This document shows, piece after piece, positions 1 through 7,507 of a DNA stretch of 64,000 bases; position 1 is the stretch's first letter, and each line of letters opens with the position of its first letter. Under the pieces are notes generated by a model. That model searched no databases. It saw only the letters and a list, made by a program, of their open reading frames with translations, and was not told the DNA's origin. The position numbers were made by a program, and so were the translations under genes. The stretch spans positions 1-64,000 of the forward strand of contig DFEB01000069.1 in the NCBI GenBank assembly GCA_002368605.1, in the 5' to 3' direction. This DNA is from Treponema sp. UBA3813 (GTDB lineage Bacteria; Spirochaetota; Spirochaetia; Treponematales; Treponemataceae).

Positions 1-8
1 TAGATAGT

Positions 9-2378
9 ATGAGTGATTATCTTGATTCTACTAACGAAGAATTGTTAAAGGACTACTTCTCTGAGTCTGAAATGATGGTTGATAACCTCGAAAGCAATAT
101 TCTTGCGATTGAGAATGATCCAAATAATCATGATGCCATCGATGAAATCTTCCGCGCAGCACATACCCTCAAAGGAAATTCGGCAACTGTTGAATTTAGT
201 GAGATTGCACATTTTGCACATACAATGGAAGACCTTCTTGATGAAGTCCGTTCTGACAAGATTAAAGTTACAGAAGATATTGTTGATACGCTTCTTACGG
301 CTCTCGATGTAATTAAGGCTATGCTTGAAGAGCGAAAGAACGGTTCTGTATATGGCGAAAGTGTTGAAGAGATTACCAATAAAATCAAATCGATGATTGG
401 TGGTGGCGGAAGCGCACCTGCTCCAAAAACGGCGGCTCCTGCTGTGGCTCCGACCCCACAGGCGGCTCCAAGCGCACCTGCGGCAAGTTCGGCTGCTTCA
501 ACGGTCGCACTTTCTGAGTATGAGCTTGCTGAACTTAAGCAGGGCTGTGAACCTGGCCAGCAGTTGTGGTCTGTTGCTGTCACATTCGACGAAAACAATC
601 CTATGAATTCTGTCGGTGGTATTCAGGTGTTCGCTGCTCTCAAGGCTTGCGGTACGGTTCTTAAAACCATCCCTGATTTTGATGCCCTCTACGAAGACGA
701 ATTCCATAAAGATGTCACTTATTTTGTTGCTTCAAATAATACGGCAGAGCAGCTTGAAGATACGGCATTCCTCGATGATGTTACTTTGAGTGTTGATGCT
801 AAAAATCTTGATAATGCAGTTGCGAGCGATTCTGCTCCTGTACAGGCGGCTGCTCCTCAGCCTTCTGCTCCAGTGGCTCCGGCCCCACAAGCTGCAAGTC
901 CTGCACCAGCGGCGGCTCCTGCTGCTGAGGCTCCCAAAAAAGAGGCTCCAAAGCCAGCCGCAAAAACGGCTCCGGCTACAGGTCATGCGCAGCAGAGCAC
1001 GATTCTCCGTGTCGATTCAAAGCGTGTTGACAATCTCATGAATCTTGTTTCAGAAACTGTCATTACAAAGGCTTCTTTCAATCAGAGCCAGCAGCAGTTT
1101 GCTGATATGCTTATTCAGTTCCAGACACTCGATTCTTCTTATAAAGAGAAAGTTCGCCGAATGTTCGAGCAGCTTCCTCAGTATCTTGAAGAAATCCAGA
1201 ATGGTGTTGCTGTTAAAGATATCAAAGCAAATATCACGAATGAATTCGGTGATATTGCGAGCATTTTTGATGCATTTGAAAACCGTTTCAAAGATTTGAA
1301 TTCCAAATTTCATTCTTCTACGCAGAACCTCGGCCGAATCACTGGCGAGTTGCAGGAAGGTATCATGAAAATCCGAATGGTTCCTATCAGTCAGGTTTTC
1401 GATCGCTTCCCCCGCGTTGTTCGTGATTTACAGAAGGATTTGGGTAAAAAGGTTAATTTGCTCCTTGAGGGTGAGGATACCGAACTTGATAAGACGGTTG
1501 TTGATGATCTTATGGACCCAATCATGCACTGTGTCCGAAACTCCGTTGACCACGGCATTGAGTCTCCAGAAGAGCGCAAGAATGCAGGTAAAGATGAAAC
1601 AGGTACGGTTCTTCTCAAGGCTGCCAATGAAGGAAACAGCATCGTTATTGATGTAGTTGATGACGGTGGTGGTATCAATGTTGAAAAGGTAAAGGCAAAG
1701 GCTATTGATAAAGGTCTTATCCATCCATCAAAAGTCCTTTCAGACCAAGAGGCTGCTCAGCTTATTTTCCTGCCGGGCTTCTCAACGGCAGAAAAAATTA
1801 CGAATGTATCAGGTCGTGGTGTAGGTCTTGATGTTGTCAAAACGATGATTGAAAAGCTTAACGGTACGATTCAGGTTACTTCTGAGCACGGAAAGGGGTC
1901 TAAGTTCTCAATCCGCCTGCCGCTTACATTGGCAATCATTCAGGGCTTGCTCGTTCGTGTTGGTCGTGAAGTTTATTCAATTCCGATTGCCTCGGTTATC
2001 GAAAGTGTCCGCGTCAAAAAAGAAGAAATCAACACGATTGATAATTACGAAGTCCTTAATGTTCGTAATGAAGTTATCAGCGTGCTTCGTTTGAGCCGAT
2101 TGTTCAATATTCGAACTAACGAAGACGGCGAATATTGTTTTGTTGTTATCGTTGGTTCTCAGGATAAAAAAATTGGCGTTATGGTAGATAATCTTATTGG
2201 TGAGGAAGATGTGGTTATCAAACCATTACGAGATCAGTTCACCCAGTCGCCAGGTATTTCTGGTGCTTCAATTCTGGGTGATGGCTCAGTTTCACTTATT
2301 ATTGATGTCGGTCAATTGCTTGAATTAGGTGTTCGTCAGGAAATTCAAGCACGCCAAGAGTCGAGTGTAGAGGACTAA
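9..2378 (+). CDS. cheA: chemotaxis histidine kinase CheA
   Basis: Autophosphorylating kinase of the chemoreceptor array that passes phosphate to CheY. The P1 HPt domain carries the phospho-accepting His52 in AAHTLKGN. Ala/Pro-rich linkers (about 130-175 and 275-325) flank a roughly 100-residue domain in the P2 position. The P3 dimerisation region (about 325-445) is clearly longer than the usual two-helix hairpin, as known for spirochaete CheA. The P4 ATPase shows N box HCVRNSVDHGIE, G1 DDGGG and G2 GRGVGLDVVK, and a CheW-like P5 domain ends the protein. It is the first gene of the cheA-cheW/R-cheX-cheY operon, with 10 bases to the next gene. The true promoter lies upstream of the window. Confidence 0.97.
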   Translation: MSDYLDSTNEELLKDYFSESEMMVDNLESNILAIENDPNNHDAIDEIFRAAHTLKGNSATVEFSEIAHFAHTMEDLLDEVRSDKIKVTEDIVDTLLTALDVIKAMLEERKNGSVYGESVEEITNKIKSMIGGGGSAPAPKTAAPAVAPTPQAAPSAPAASSAASTVALSEYELAELKQGCEPGQQLWSVAVTFDENNPMNSVGGIQVFAALKACGTVLKTIPDFDALYEDEFHKDVTYFVASNNTAEQLEDTAFLDDVTLSVDAKNLDNAVASDSAPVQAAAPQPSAPVAPAPQAASPAPAAAPAAEAPKKEAPKPAAKTAPATGHAQQSTILRVDSKRVDNLMNLVSETVITKASFNQSQQQFADMLIQFQTLDSSYKEKVRRMFEQLPQYLEEIQNGVAVKDIKANITNEFGDIASIFDAFENRFKDLNSKFHSSTQNLGRITGELQEGIMKIRMVPISQVFDRFPRVVRDLQKDLGKKVNLLLEGEDTELDKTVVDDLMDPIMHCVRNSVDHGIESPEERKNAGKDETGTVLLKAANEGNSIVIDVVDDGGGINVEKVKAKAIDKGLIHPSKVLSDQEAAQLIFLPGFSTAEKITNVSGRGVGLDVVKTMIEKLNGTIQVTSEHGKGSKFSIRLPLTLAIIQGLLVRVGREVYSIPIASVIESVRVKKEEINTIDNYEVLNVRNEVISVLRLSRLFNIRTNEDGEYCFVVIVGSQDKKIGVMVDNLIGEEDVVIKPLRDQFTQSPGISGASILGDGSVSLIIDVGQLLELGVRQEIQARQESSVED

Positions 2379-2388
2379 GGAGAAGATT

Positions 2389-3792
2389 ATGGCAGATACA
2401 ACAAACGAAAAACCTTCAATCAACTCCGTTCTAAAGGAAAGTTTGGGTAATCTTCAGAATGTTGTTGCGGCTGATACTGCAACTCCTGAAAAGCCTGATA
2501 ATATAGTTGTCGTCGATTACAAAATGGTCACTTTTTCTCTTGCAGGAAAGGACTATGCAATCGACATCATGAAGGTCAAAGAAATCGCTAAAGCAGGTCG
2601 TTTTACTTATGTACCGAATGCTCTTCCATTCGTTCTTGGTGTATACAATCTGCGTGGTGATATCATCCCGATTATCGATTTGCGCTTGTTCTTCAATATT
2701 GATATGCCAGAGCGTGAGTATGATGCTCTGGAGAATATGCTCATTGTTTCTATAGGTGAGCTTACATTCGGTGTTGTCGTTGATGAAATCGATAAAGTTG
2801 TCGGAATTCAAAAATCAAGCATTAATCCGCCTCACCCCTTGTTTGGTGACATCAATATCAAATATATTCAGGGTGTCGTGGAAGTAAACAATCGCTTGTA
2901 TATTCTTCTGGACATCGAGAAGATTTTTGGCTCAAAAGGCGATAAAAAATCTTCTGATGGAGCTGTGGCTAGAGAAATGTCTGCTCGAATGGCGTCTGCT
3001 GCACAGGCTCCTGCAAAAAAACAGGCTTCAAAGGCAGCCCCCGCAAAAGAAGAAAAGGTAGACTATTCTTTTGTAGTTGATTCACTGGCTTCTATGCGAA
3101 AATTTTCTGCATCTGCACTTAACGATAAATGGATGCAGACTCGATATAAAGAATGGGAAGGGGAGCGTGGCAAAAATAAGACTCAGCTTCAGAGCCCGAC
3201 AGATGCTGATTTGTTCCTAAAGAATTTCTATTCACCTTGTAGCGATAAATGGTGGGATAAGGCTTATGCTGATTCAATCTTTAAAGCCCTTCCTGACAAT
3301 GCAGCTAAACAGATTATCGTATGGAATCCAGGTTGTGGAAAAGGTCCTGAGACATATTCTTTAGCTTGTATTCTTAAAAAGCGTTATCCTGAGGCAAAAG
3401 TGCGAATTTACGCTCATGAAGTTGATTTGCTCAGTATCTCTAACGCACCATTGCTTGCAGTTCCTGCTGATGTTGCCAATGATTGGTATGCACCGTATAT
3501 TACAAAGAAGGCTAACGGAGATTTCACTTTTATTCCTGAAATCCGAGATAGCATTTTGTTTGAATATCACGACTGTGCGAATACCAATAATTTGCCATCT
3601 TGTGATATAATCTTTGCACGGGATGTGTTGTCATTCTTGCCGGAAGCGGCCCAACAGACAATCGTTGCTGATTTCTCTGAAAAACTTAAAGGAAACGGTG
3701 TAGTATTCCTTGGTAAGAATGAATCACTTGCAGAGAATCCCAAATGGTCTGCAAATACAGTCGGAACAGTAACTATTTTTAGCAAAAAATAG
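2389..3792 (+). CDS. cheW: CheW domain fused to CheR-like methyltransferase domain
   Basis: Scaffold that couples CheA to receptors. The CheW domain occupies about residues 42-185 (FSLAGKDYAIDIMKVKEI, VLGVYNLRGDIIPIIDLR). After an Ala/Lys-rich linker, residues 225-467 form a CheR-like fold with NPGCGKGPE in place of the SAM loop and FARDVLSFL in place of the CheR motif FCRNVLIYF. The changed residues suggest weakened or lost methyltransfer. This is the organisation of treponemal CheW-CheR-like proteins, known to replace a simple CheW in their highly curved arrays. An ATG with AAGGAGA seven bases upstream sets the start. A separate canonical CheR would be expected elsewhere. Confidence 0.93.
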   Translation: MADTTNEKPSINSVLKESLGNLQNVVAADTATPEKPDNIVVVDYKMVTFSLAGKDYAIDIMKVKEIAKAGRFTYVPNALPFVLGVYNLRGDIIPIIDLRLFFNIDMPEREYDALENMLIVSIGELTFGVVVDEIDKVVGIQKSSINPPHPLFGDINIKYIQGVVEVNNRLYILLDIEKIFGSKGDKKSSDGAVAREMSARMASAAQAPAKKQASKAAPAKEEKVDYSFVVDSLASMRKFSASALNDKWMQTRYKEWEGERGKNKTQLQSPTDADLFLKNFYSPCSDKWWDKAYADSIFKALPDNAAKQIIVWNPGCGKGPETYSLACILKKRYPEAKVRIYAHEVDLLSISNAPLLAVPADVANDWYAPYITKKANGDFTFIPEIRDSILFEYHDCANTNNLPSCDIIFARDVLSFLPEAAQQTIVADFSEKLKGNGVVFLGKNESLAENPKWSANTVGTVTIFSKK

Positions 3793-3819
3793 CATAAAAT
3801 AATACAGGAGTAAAAACTC

Positions 3820-4305
3820 ATGAGAGTAGAGTACATTAATCCATTTGTTGAAACTTCATATCAGATTTTGAAGGAAGTGCTTGGTGGCGCAACCGTTACA
3901 CGCGGTGATTTGTATCTCAAATCAACGGCTATGCCTGTAATGGGTGTTGCTGCCCTCGTAGGTCTTGCTGGTGATGTTGAAGGTCGTGTTCTTTTTGATA
4001 TGACTTATGAAACAGCTTTGAACATTGCTTCTGCAATGAACGGTGAGACGCTTACAAAATTCGATGATCTTGCTAAAGCTACTATCAGCGAACTTGCAAA
4101 TCTCATCACAGCTCAGGCTGTTACTAAATTGCATGAGCTTGGATTCAAGTTCGACCTTACGCCACCAGCTCTTTTTGCAGGTGAAAAAATGGAAATTGCT
4201 GCATTGGGTAGCAGTCAGACAAACAGTGTAGAGGCTCTTATTGTTCCTCTTATCACTGAGTGTGGTAAAATTGAAGTTAACGTCGCAATTCGCGAACGCA
4301 TGTAA
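3820..4305 (+). CDS. cheX: CheX phosphatase for CheY-P
   Basis: CheC/CheX/FliY-family phosphatase that dephosphorylates CheY-P, the signal-termination enzyme in spirochaetes, which lack CheZ. At 161 residues the length is normal for CheX. The catalytic ExxN signature is visible in SELANLITAQA (about residues 90-100). An ATG preceded by ACAGGAG sets the start. It sits third in the che operon, 27 bases after the CheW/R gene and 20 before cheY. Confidence 0.95.
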   Translation: MRVEYINPFVETSYQILKEVLGGATVTRGDLYLKSTAMPVMGVAALVGLAGDVEGRVLFDMTYETALNIASAMNGETLTKFDDLAKATISELANLITAQAVTKLHELGFKFDLTPPALFAGEKMEIAALGSSQTNSVEALIVPLITECGKIEVNVAIRERM

Positions 4306-4325
4306 AAAGGATAAGGAGTGCCAAA

Positions 4326-4760
4326 ATGAAAACAAAACAGGATTTTCCTTCAATCAATGAGCGTCCGCCAGAGGGCATGAATGCTGACGGAACAAAAATC
4401 CGTGTACTTGTTGTAGACGATTCAATGTTCGTTGCAAAACAGCTCGGTCAGATTCTCACAAGTGAAGGATATGAGGTCGTTGCTACAGCTGTTGACGGTA
4501 AAGACGGTGTTGATAAATACAAGGAACTGTGTCCGAATGTTGACTTGGTAACTATGGATATTACTATGCCTCGCATGGACGGTATCACAGCCCTTGAGCA
4601 GATTGTTGCTTTCGACAAGAATGCTCGCGTTGTCATGGTTAGTGCTCTTGGTAAAGAGGAATTGGTTAAAAAATCACTTCTTCTCGGTGCTAAGAACTAC
4701 ATCGTAAAACCACTTGACCGCAAGAAGGTTCTTGAGCGAATCTCTGCAGCTCTTAAATAG
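4326..4760 (+). CDS. cheY: chemotaxis response regulator CheY
   Basis: Single-domain response regulator that carries the signal to the flagellar switch. Visible residues are the acidic pair D31-D32 (VVDDSMF), phospho-acceptor D78 in VTMDITMPRMDG, the switch Thr/Ser region VMVSALGK, and the conserved Lys of NYIVKP. Compared with E. coli CheY it has an N-terminal extension of about 20 residues. It is the last gene of the che operon and is followed directly by an intrinsic terminator. Confidence 0.97.
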   Translation: MKTKQDFPSINERPPEGMNADGTKIRVLVVDDSMFVAKQLGQILTSEGYEVVATAVDGKDGVDKYKELCPNVDLVTMDITMPRMDGITALEQIVAFDKNARVVMVSALGKEELVKKSLLLGAKNYIVKPLDRKKVLERISAALK

Positions 4761-4767
4761 TCATTAG

Positions 4768-4798
4768 AATCGGAGTGCATTTCGCATTCCGATTTTTT
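4768..4798 (+). terminator. intrinsic terminator of the che operon
   Basis: An 11-bp stem (AATCGGAGTGC with GCATTCCGATT, one G-U pair) and a 5-base loop, followed by a run of T, begins eight bases after the cheY stop codon. Confidence 0.9.
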
Positions 4799-4809
4799 GT
4801 TTTTGTCTT

Positions 4810-4838
4810 TTGACAAAAATCTGAAAATTCATTATATT
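4810..4838 (+). promoter_or_regulatory. sigma-70-type promoter
   Basis: A perfect TTGACA (4810-4815), a 17-base spacer and TATATT (4833-4838). The predicted transcription start is near 4845, just before the long hairpin at 4849. It is the closest match to a consensus promoter that I found in the window. Confidence 0.75.
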
Positions 4839-4848
4839 TTCTCACACA

Positions 4849-4907
4849 GCGCGTAGCTCTTAAAATAGCGTAAAACCAGTTGTTTTAGGGGCTATGCGCT
4901 TTTTTTT
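4849..4907 (+). ncRNA. hairpin RNA or leader attenuator
   Basis: The 17-bp arms 4849-4865 and 4883-4899 pair completely with three G-U pairs, and eight T follow (4900-4907). With the strong promoter at 4810-4838, the predicted product is a terminated RNA of about 60 nt. It could be a stand-alone small RNA, or the attenuator leader of the former MATE gene whose ATG lies 16 bases further on. No RNA family was recognised. Confidence 0.5.
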
Positions 4908-4922
4908 ATTTTGTGAGGAAAA

Positions 4923-5208
4923 ATGAAGGAAAATGCTTTTAAAAGCGAGTCGGCAGCGCAAAATCCTCTCGCTTCTCTCCCGGTAAAGTCTCTTATGCTT
5001 AAAATGGGAATTCCAATGATTCTTTCCATCGGCGTATTTTTTGATGACTCTGGCCTTGTCTTTGGAAAATTCAGAATGGCTCGTCTGGCTGACCTTCCTT
5101 TTTGCGGAGGCTCTTTCATTCGTGGTGGCGGTTATTTTATTCCGGCGACAGGGCTTTCATGTAAGGAAAGTATTTGGAATCCATATTCTCTCTTTTAAGC
5201 ATTTCTGA
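4923..5208 (+). pseudogene. MATE efflux transporter remnant (internal deletion)
   Basis: A normal MATE N-terminus begins at ATG 4923 behind GTGAGGAA and includes NPLASLPVKSLMLKMGIPM. After about 34 codons the reading frame stops resembling MATE. From about 5023, one frame over (continuing through 5044), the sequence instead encodes a MATE C-terminus: FPSAYFLMTLALS, then WLVWLTFLFAEALSF and AVILFRR, ending at TGA 5206-5208. About 350-380 codons of the usual roughly 450-codon gene are therefore missing. The simplest reading is one internal deletion with a frame change. The remnant stop codon is part of the queD extended -10 box. Confidence 0.75.
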
Positions 5209-5214
5209 TATAAT
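5206..5214 (+). promoter_or_regulatory. extended -10 promoter of queD
   Basis: TGATATAAT (5206-5214) ends six bases before the queD ATG at 5221, and there is no Shine-Dalgarno sequence between them. Transcription would begin at or next to the start codon, giving a leaderless mRNA. Confidence 0.65.
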
Positions 5215-5220
5215 TTCCTC

Positions 5221-5610
5221 ATGTTTCAGGTTCGTGTGAAGGCTGATTTTGCGGCGGCGCATTTTTTGCGTGATTATCATGGTAAGTGCGAGAATTTGCA
5301 CGGTCACAATTACAAGGTCTACGCTCATGTGCAAGGCTCTTCCCTTGACGAAGGGGGGATGCTGCTTGATTTTACTGAGCTGAAAAAGGCTTTGAAGGCT
5401 GTATGCGAAAAGCTTGACCACAGGAATTTGAATGACATCGGTTTTTTTGACCAGAATCCCAGCGCGGAGCGAATCGCGGTTTACATTTACAATGGGATTG
5501 TGGAGCAGATTCCTGATTTGAAAAAGTCGGATGAGGCCAAGAAAACGCACTTGTGGGCGGTCGATGTTTTTGAGACAGACAACAACAGGGCAAGATATTT
5601 GCCGGAGTAA
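5221..5610 (+). CDS. queD: 6-carboxytetrahydropterin synthase QueD
   Basis: Converts dihydroneopterin triphosphate to 6-carboxy-tetrahydropterin in queuosine (7-deazaguanine) synthesis. At 129 residues the length is typical. Zinc ligands are seen in FAAAHFL and in LHGHNY, and the catalytic Cys is in the GKCENLHGHNY segment. DFTELK, DHRNLN and PSAERIA are family motifs. The ATG at 5221 has no ribosome-binding site but follows a TGATATAAT box by six bases. The other queuosine genes are not in the window. A palindromic repeat follows immediately. Confidence 0.94.
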   Translation: MFQVRVKADFAAAHFLRDYHGKCENLHGHNYKVYAHVQGSSLDEGGMLLDFTELKKALKAVCEKLDHRNLNDIGFFDQNPSAERIAVYIYNGIVEQIPDLKKSDEAKKTHLWAVDVFETDNNRARYLPE

Positions 5611-5611
5611 A

Positions 5612-5724
5612 AGGGCTAGGGATTGGAGTGGCGGCGTCAGCCGTTCTGAAACGACCGTAAGGGAGTGGAAGAATGAAGCGGTGAGCGGAACCACGCAAAG
5701 CCCGGCGGCGATAGCCGCAGCCCC
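5612..5724 (+). repeat. palindromic repeat family, copy 1
   Basis: Fills the gap between queD and cimA. Family features, in order: a TAGGGAT-type head, GGCGGCG..GCCGTTCTGAA, a central GGAAGAATGAAGCG-type block, GCGGAACC, AGCCCG, and a GC-rich terminal hairpin (here GCGGC-GATA-GCCGC). GTTCYG and CGGAAC form the inner palindrome. Other copies are at 10421, 17101, 22911, 41979, 57713 and 63680. Confidence 0.8.
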
Positions 5725-5736
5725 ATGGAGATATTT

Positions 5737-7389
5737 ATGAAACAGATTTCTATTCTTGATTCCACTTTGCGGGACGGCTCTCAGGGCGAGGGCATTTCTT
5801 ATTCAGTGCAGGACAAAATCAATATCGTTAAGGCTTTGGACGATCTGGGGGTTGCTTATATTGAGGCGGGAAATCCAGGCTCGAACCCCAAGGACATGGA
5901 ATTCTTTGCCGAGGCGAAAAAACTCAAGCTGAAGCATTCTAAAATCGTGGCTTTTGGCTCAACGCGGCGAAAGGGGATTAAGTGCAGCGAGGATGCTAAT
6001 CTTCAGAGTCTTCTGGCGGCTGAAACTGAGGTCGTCTGTATTTTCGGGAAGACTTGGGATTTTCAGGCTACGGAGATTTTGCACGCCAGCCTTGAGGAAA
6101 ACCTTGAGATGATTCGTGACACGGTGGCATTTCTTGTCGCAAACAAAAAAGAAGTTATTTTCGACGCTGAGCATTTTTTTACCGGCTACACTGAAAATGC
6201 CGATTACGCCATGAAGGCTCTTGAGGCCGCCGTTGAGGGCGGGGCGAAGGTTCTCTGCCTTTGCGAGACTAAGGGCGGCATGATGCCCATGCAGTGCTAC
6301 GAGATTACGAAGCACGTAGTTGAGCATTTTAAGACAAGAAGTTGTGTTGACAGAAACGGCAAAGCCGTTTCTGTCGAAGGAGACGGCGCTTGCGGCGTCT
6401 CCGTAGGCATTCATACTCACAATGATTCTGGCTGTGCGGTGGCTAATTCCCTTCTTGCTGTTGAGGCGGGGGCGAGCCATGTGCAGGGCGTTCTTTTGGG
6501 ATTCGGTGAGCGAACCGGGAACGCGAATCTTTCTACGATTATCGCGGATTTGCAGCTTAAAAGCGGCTGTGAGTGTATTCCTGCTGAGAATATGCAGAAT
6601 CTCACCCCGATTTGTAAGCGGGTCGCAGAGATTACGAATATCGCCCTTAACGCGGGAATGCCTTATGTGGGAGCCAGCGCATTTGCCCACAAGGCGGGAA
6701 TGCACATCGACGCGGTGATTAAAAATCCTTTTGCCTACGAGCATGTCACTCCTGAGAGCGTTGGAAACAGTCGGGTCTTCCTCATGAGCGAGGTTGCCGG
6801 AAAGAGCATGATTGTTGAGAAAGTTCAGAAATTCGACAAATCTCTCACAAAGTCAAGCCCTGTGGTGGCTGAAATCGTCAAGCGGGTAAAGGATTTGGAG
6901 CATGACGGCTATCAGTTTGAGGGTGCGGACGCAAGTTTTGAAATCCTCGTGCGGAAGGCTATCGGAAAGTACCAGCCATTTTTCAATCTTCACTATTATA
7001 AAACAAGCGGCGAATTTCCCCGCTTTGCCGATGACCAGAGCGCTTTTGCCCAGTTTAAAATCGATGTGGACGGAAAGGTCGTTGTGACGGCTGGTGACGG
7101 TGACGGTCCTGTAAATGCACTGGATGTTGCCATGCGAAACGCTTTGGAGCAGTTCTACCCCAATGTGGCTCAGATTCATCTTACTGACTATAAAGTCCGT
7201 GTCCTTGATGGAAAATCTGCTACGGCCAGCCGTGTCCGTGTTTTGATTGAGTCCAGCGACGGAGACGAGCATTGGACGACTATGGGCGTTTCAAGCGATG
7301 TGATTGAGGCTTCCTATCTCGCTCTTGTAGATTCCTTTGAGTACAAGCTGATTAAGGACTTGGAAAAGAAGTTCGGAAAACTCATATAA
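5737..7389 (+). CDS. cimA: (R)-citramalate synthase
   Basis: Condenses pyruvate and acetyl-CoA to citramalate, the threonine-independent entry to isoleucine. The N-terminal TIM barrel has LDSTLRDGSQGEG, VGIHTHNDSG and GFGERTGNANL. The C-terminal LeuA-type allosteric domain lies at about 420-550 (HLTDYKVRVLDG). The start at 5737 is chosen over the in-frame ATG at 5725 because GGAG sits seven bases upstream. The protein has about 550 residues, around 20 more than usual. The excess is an in-frame double palindrome (residues about 203-222) just before the metal-binding HTHND strand. leuB at 28134 could serve a later step of the pathway. Confidence 0.93.
   Translation: MKQISILDSTLRDGSQGEGISYSVQDKINIVKALDDLGVAYIEAGNPGSNPKDMEFFAEAKKLKLKHSKIVAFGSTRRKGIKCSEDANLQSLLAAETEVVCIFGKTWDFQATEILHASLEENLEMIRDTVAFLVANKKEVIFDAEHFFTGYTENADYAMKALEAAVEGGAKVLCLCETKGGMMPMQCYEITKHVVEHFKTRSCVDRNGKAVSVEGDGACGVSVGIHTHNDSGCAVANSLLAVEAGASHVQGVLLGFGERTGNANLSTIIADLQLKSGCECIPAENMQNLTPICKRVAEITNIALNAGMPYVGASAFAHKAGMHIDAVIKNPFAYEHVTPESVGNSRVFLMSEVAGKSMIVEKVQKFDKSLTKSSPVVAEIVKRVKDLEHDGYQFEGADASFEILVRKAIGKYQPFFNLHYYKTSGEFPRFADDQSAFAQFKIDVDGKVVVTAGDGDGPVNALDVAMRNALEQFYPNVAQIHLTDYKVRVLDGKSATASRVRVLIESSDGDEHWTTMGVSSDVIEASYLALVDSFEYKLIKDLEKKFGKLI
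6349..6402 (+). repeat. two adjacent palindromes inside cimA
   Basis: The first palindrome is perfect: 12-bp arms 6349-6360 and 6364-6375 around AAA. The second has 11-bp arms 6379-6389 and 6392-6402 with one mismatch around TT. Both are read in frame and add about 20 residues between the VVEHFK helix and the conserved VGIHTHND strand. Confidence 0.8.
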
Positions 7390-7424
7390 TCCAAGCTCTT
7401 CACAACATATAGCACGGTAGGCAT

Positions 7425-7464
7425 TTTCCCTGTCATGCCGAAATAAGCCTGTCTGACAGGGAAA
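7425..7464. terminator. hairpin between convergent cimA and the UGSC-like gene
   Basis: TTTCCCTGTCA (7425-7435) pairs perfectly with TGACAGGGAAA (7454-7464) around an 18-base loop. No strong T-run follows, so its role as a bidirectional terminator is a guess from the convergent position. Confidence 0.4.
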
Positions 7465-7507
7465 TCATTTAACATACCGCTTTCACGACTTGCGAATCTG
7501 TGTGACT

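Noticed and set aside
5959..6744. 261-codon open frame antisense to cimA
   Set aside because: It lies fully inside a well-supported enzyme gene, has no ribosome-binding site and resembles nothing known.
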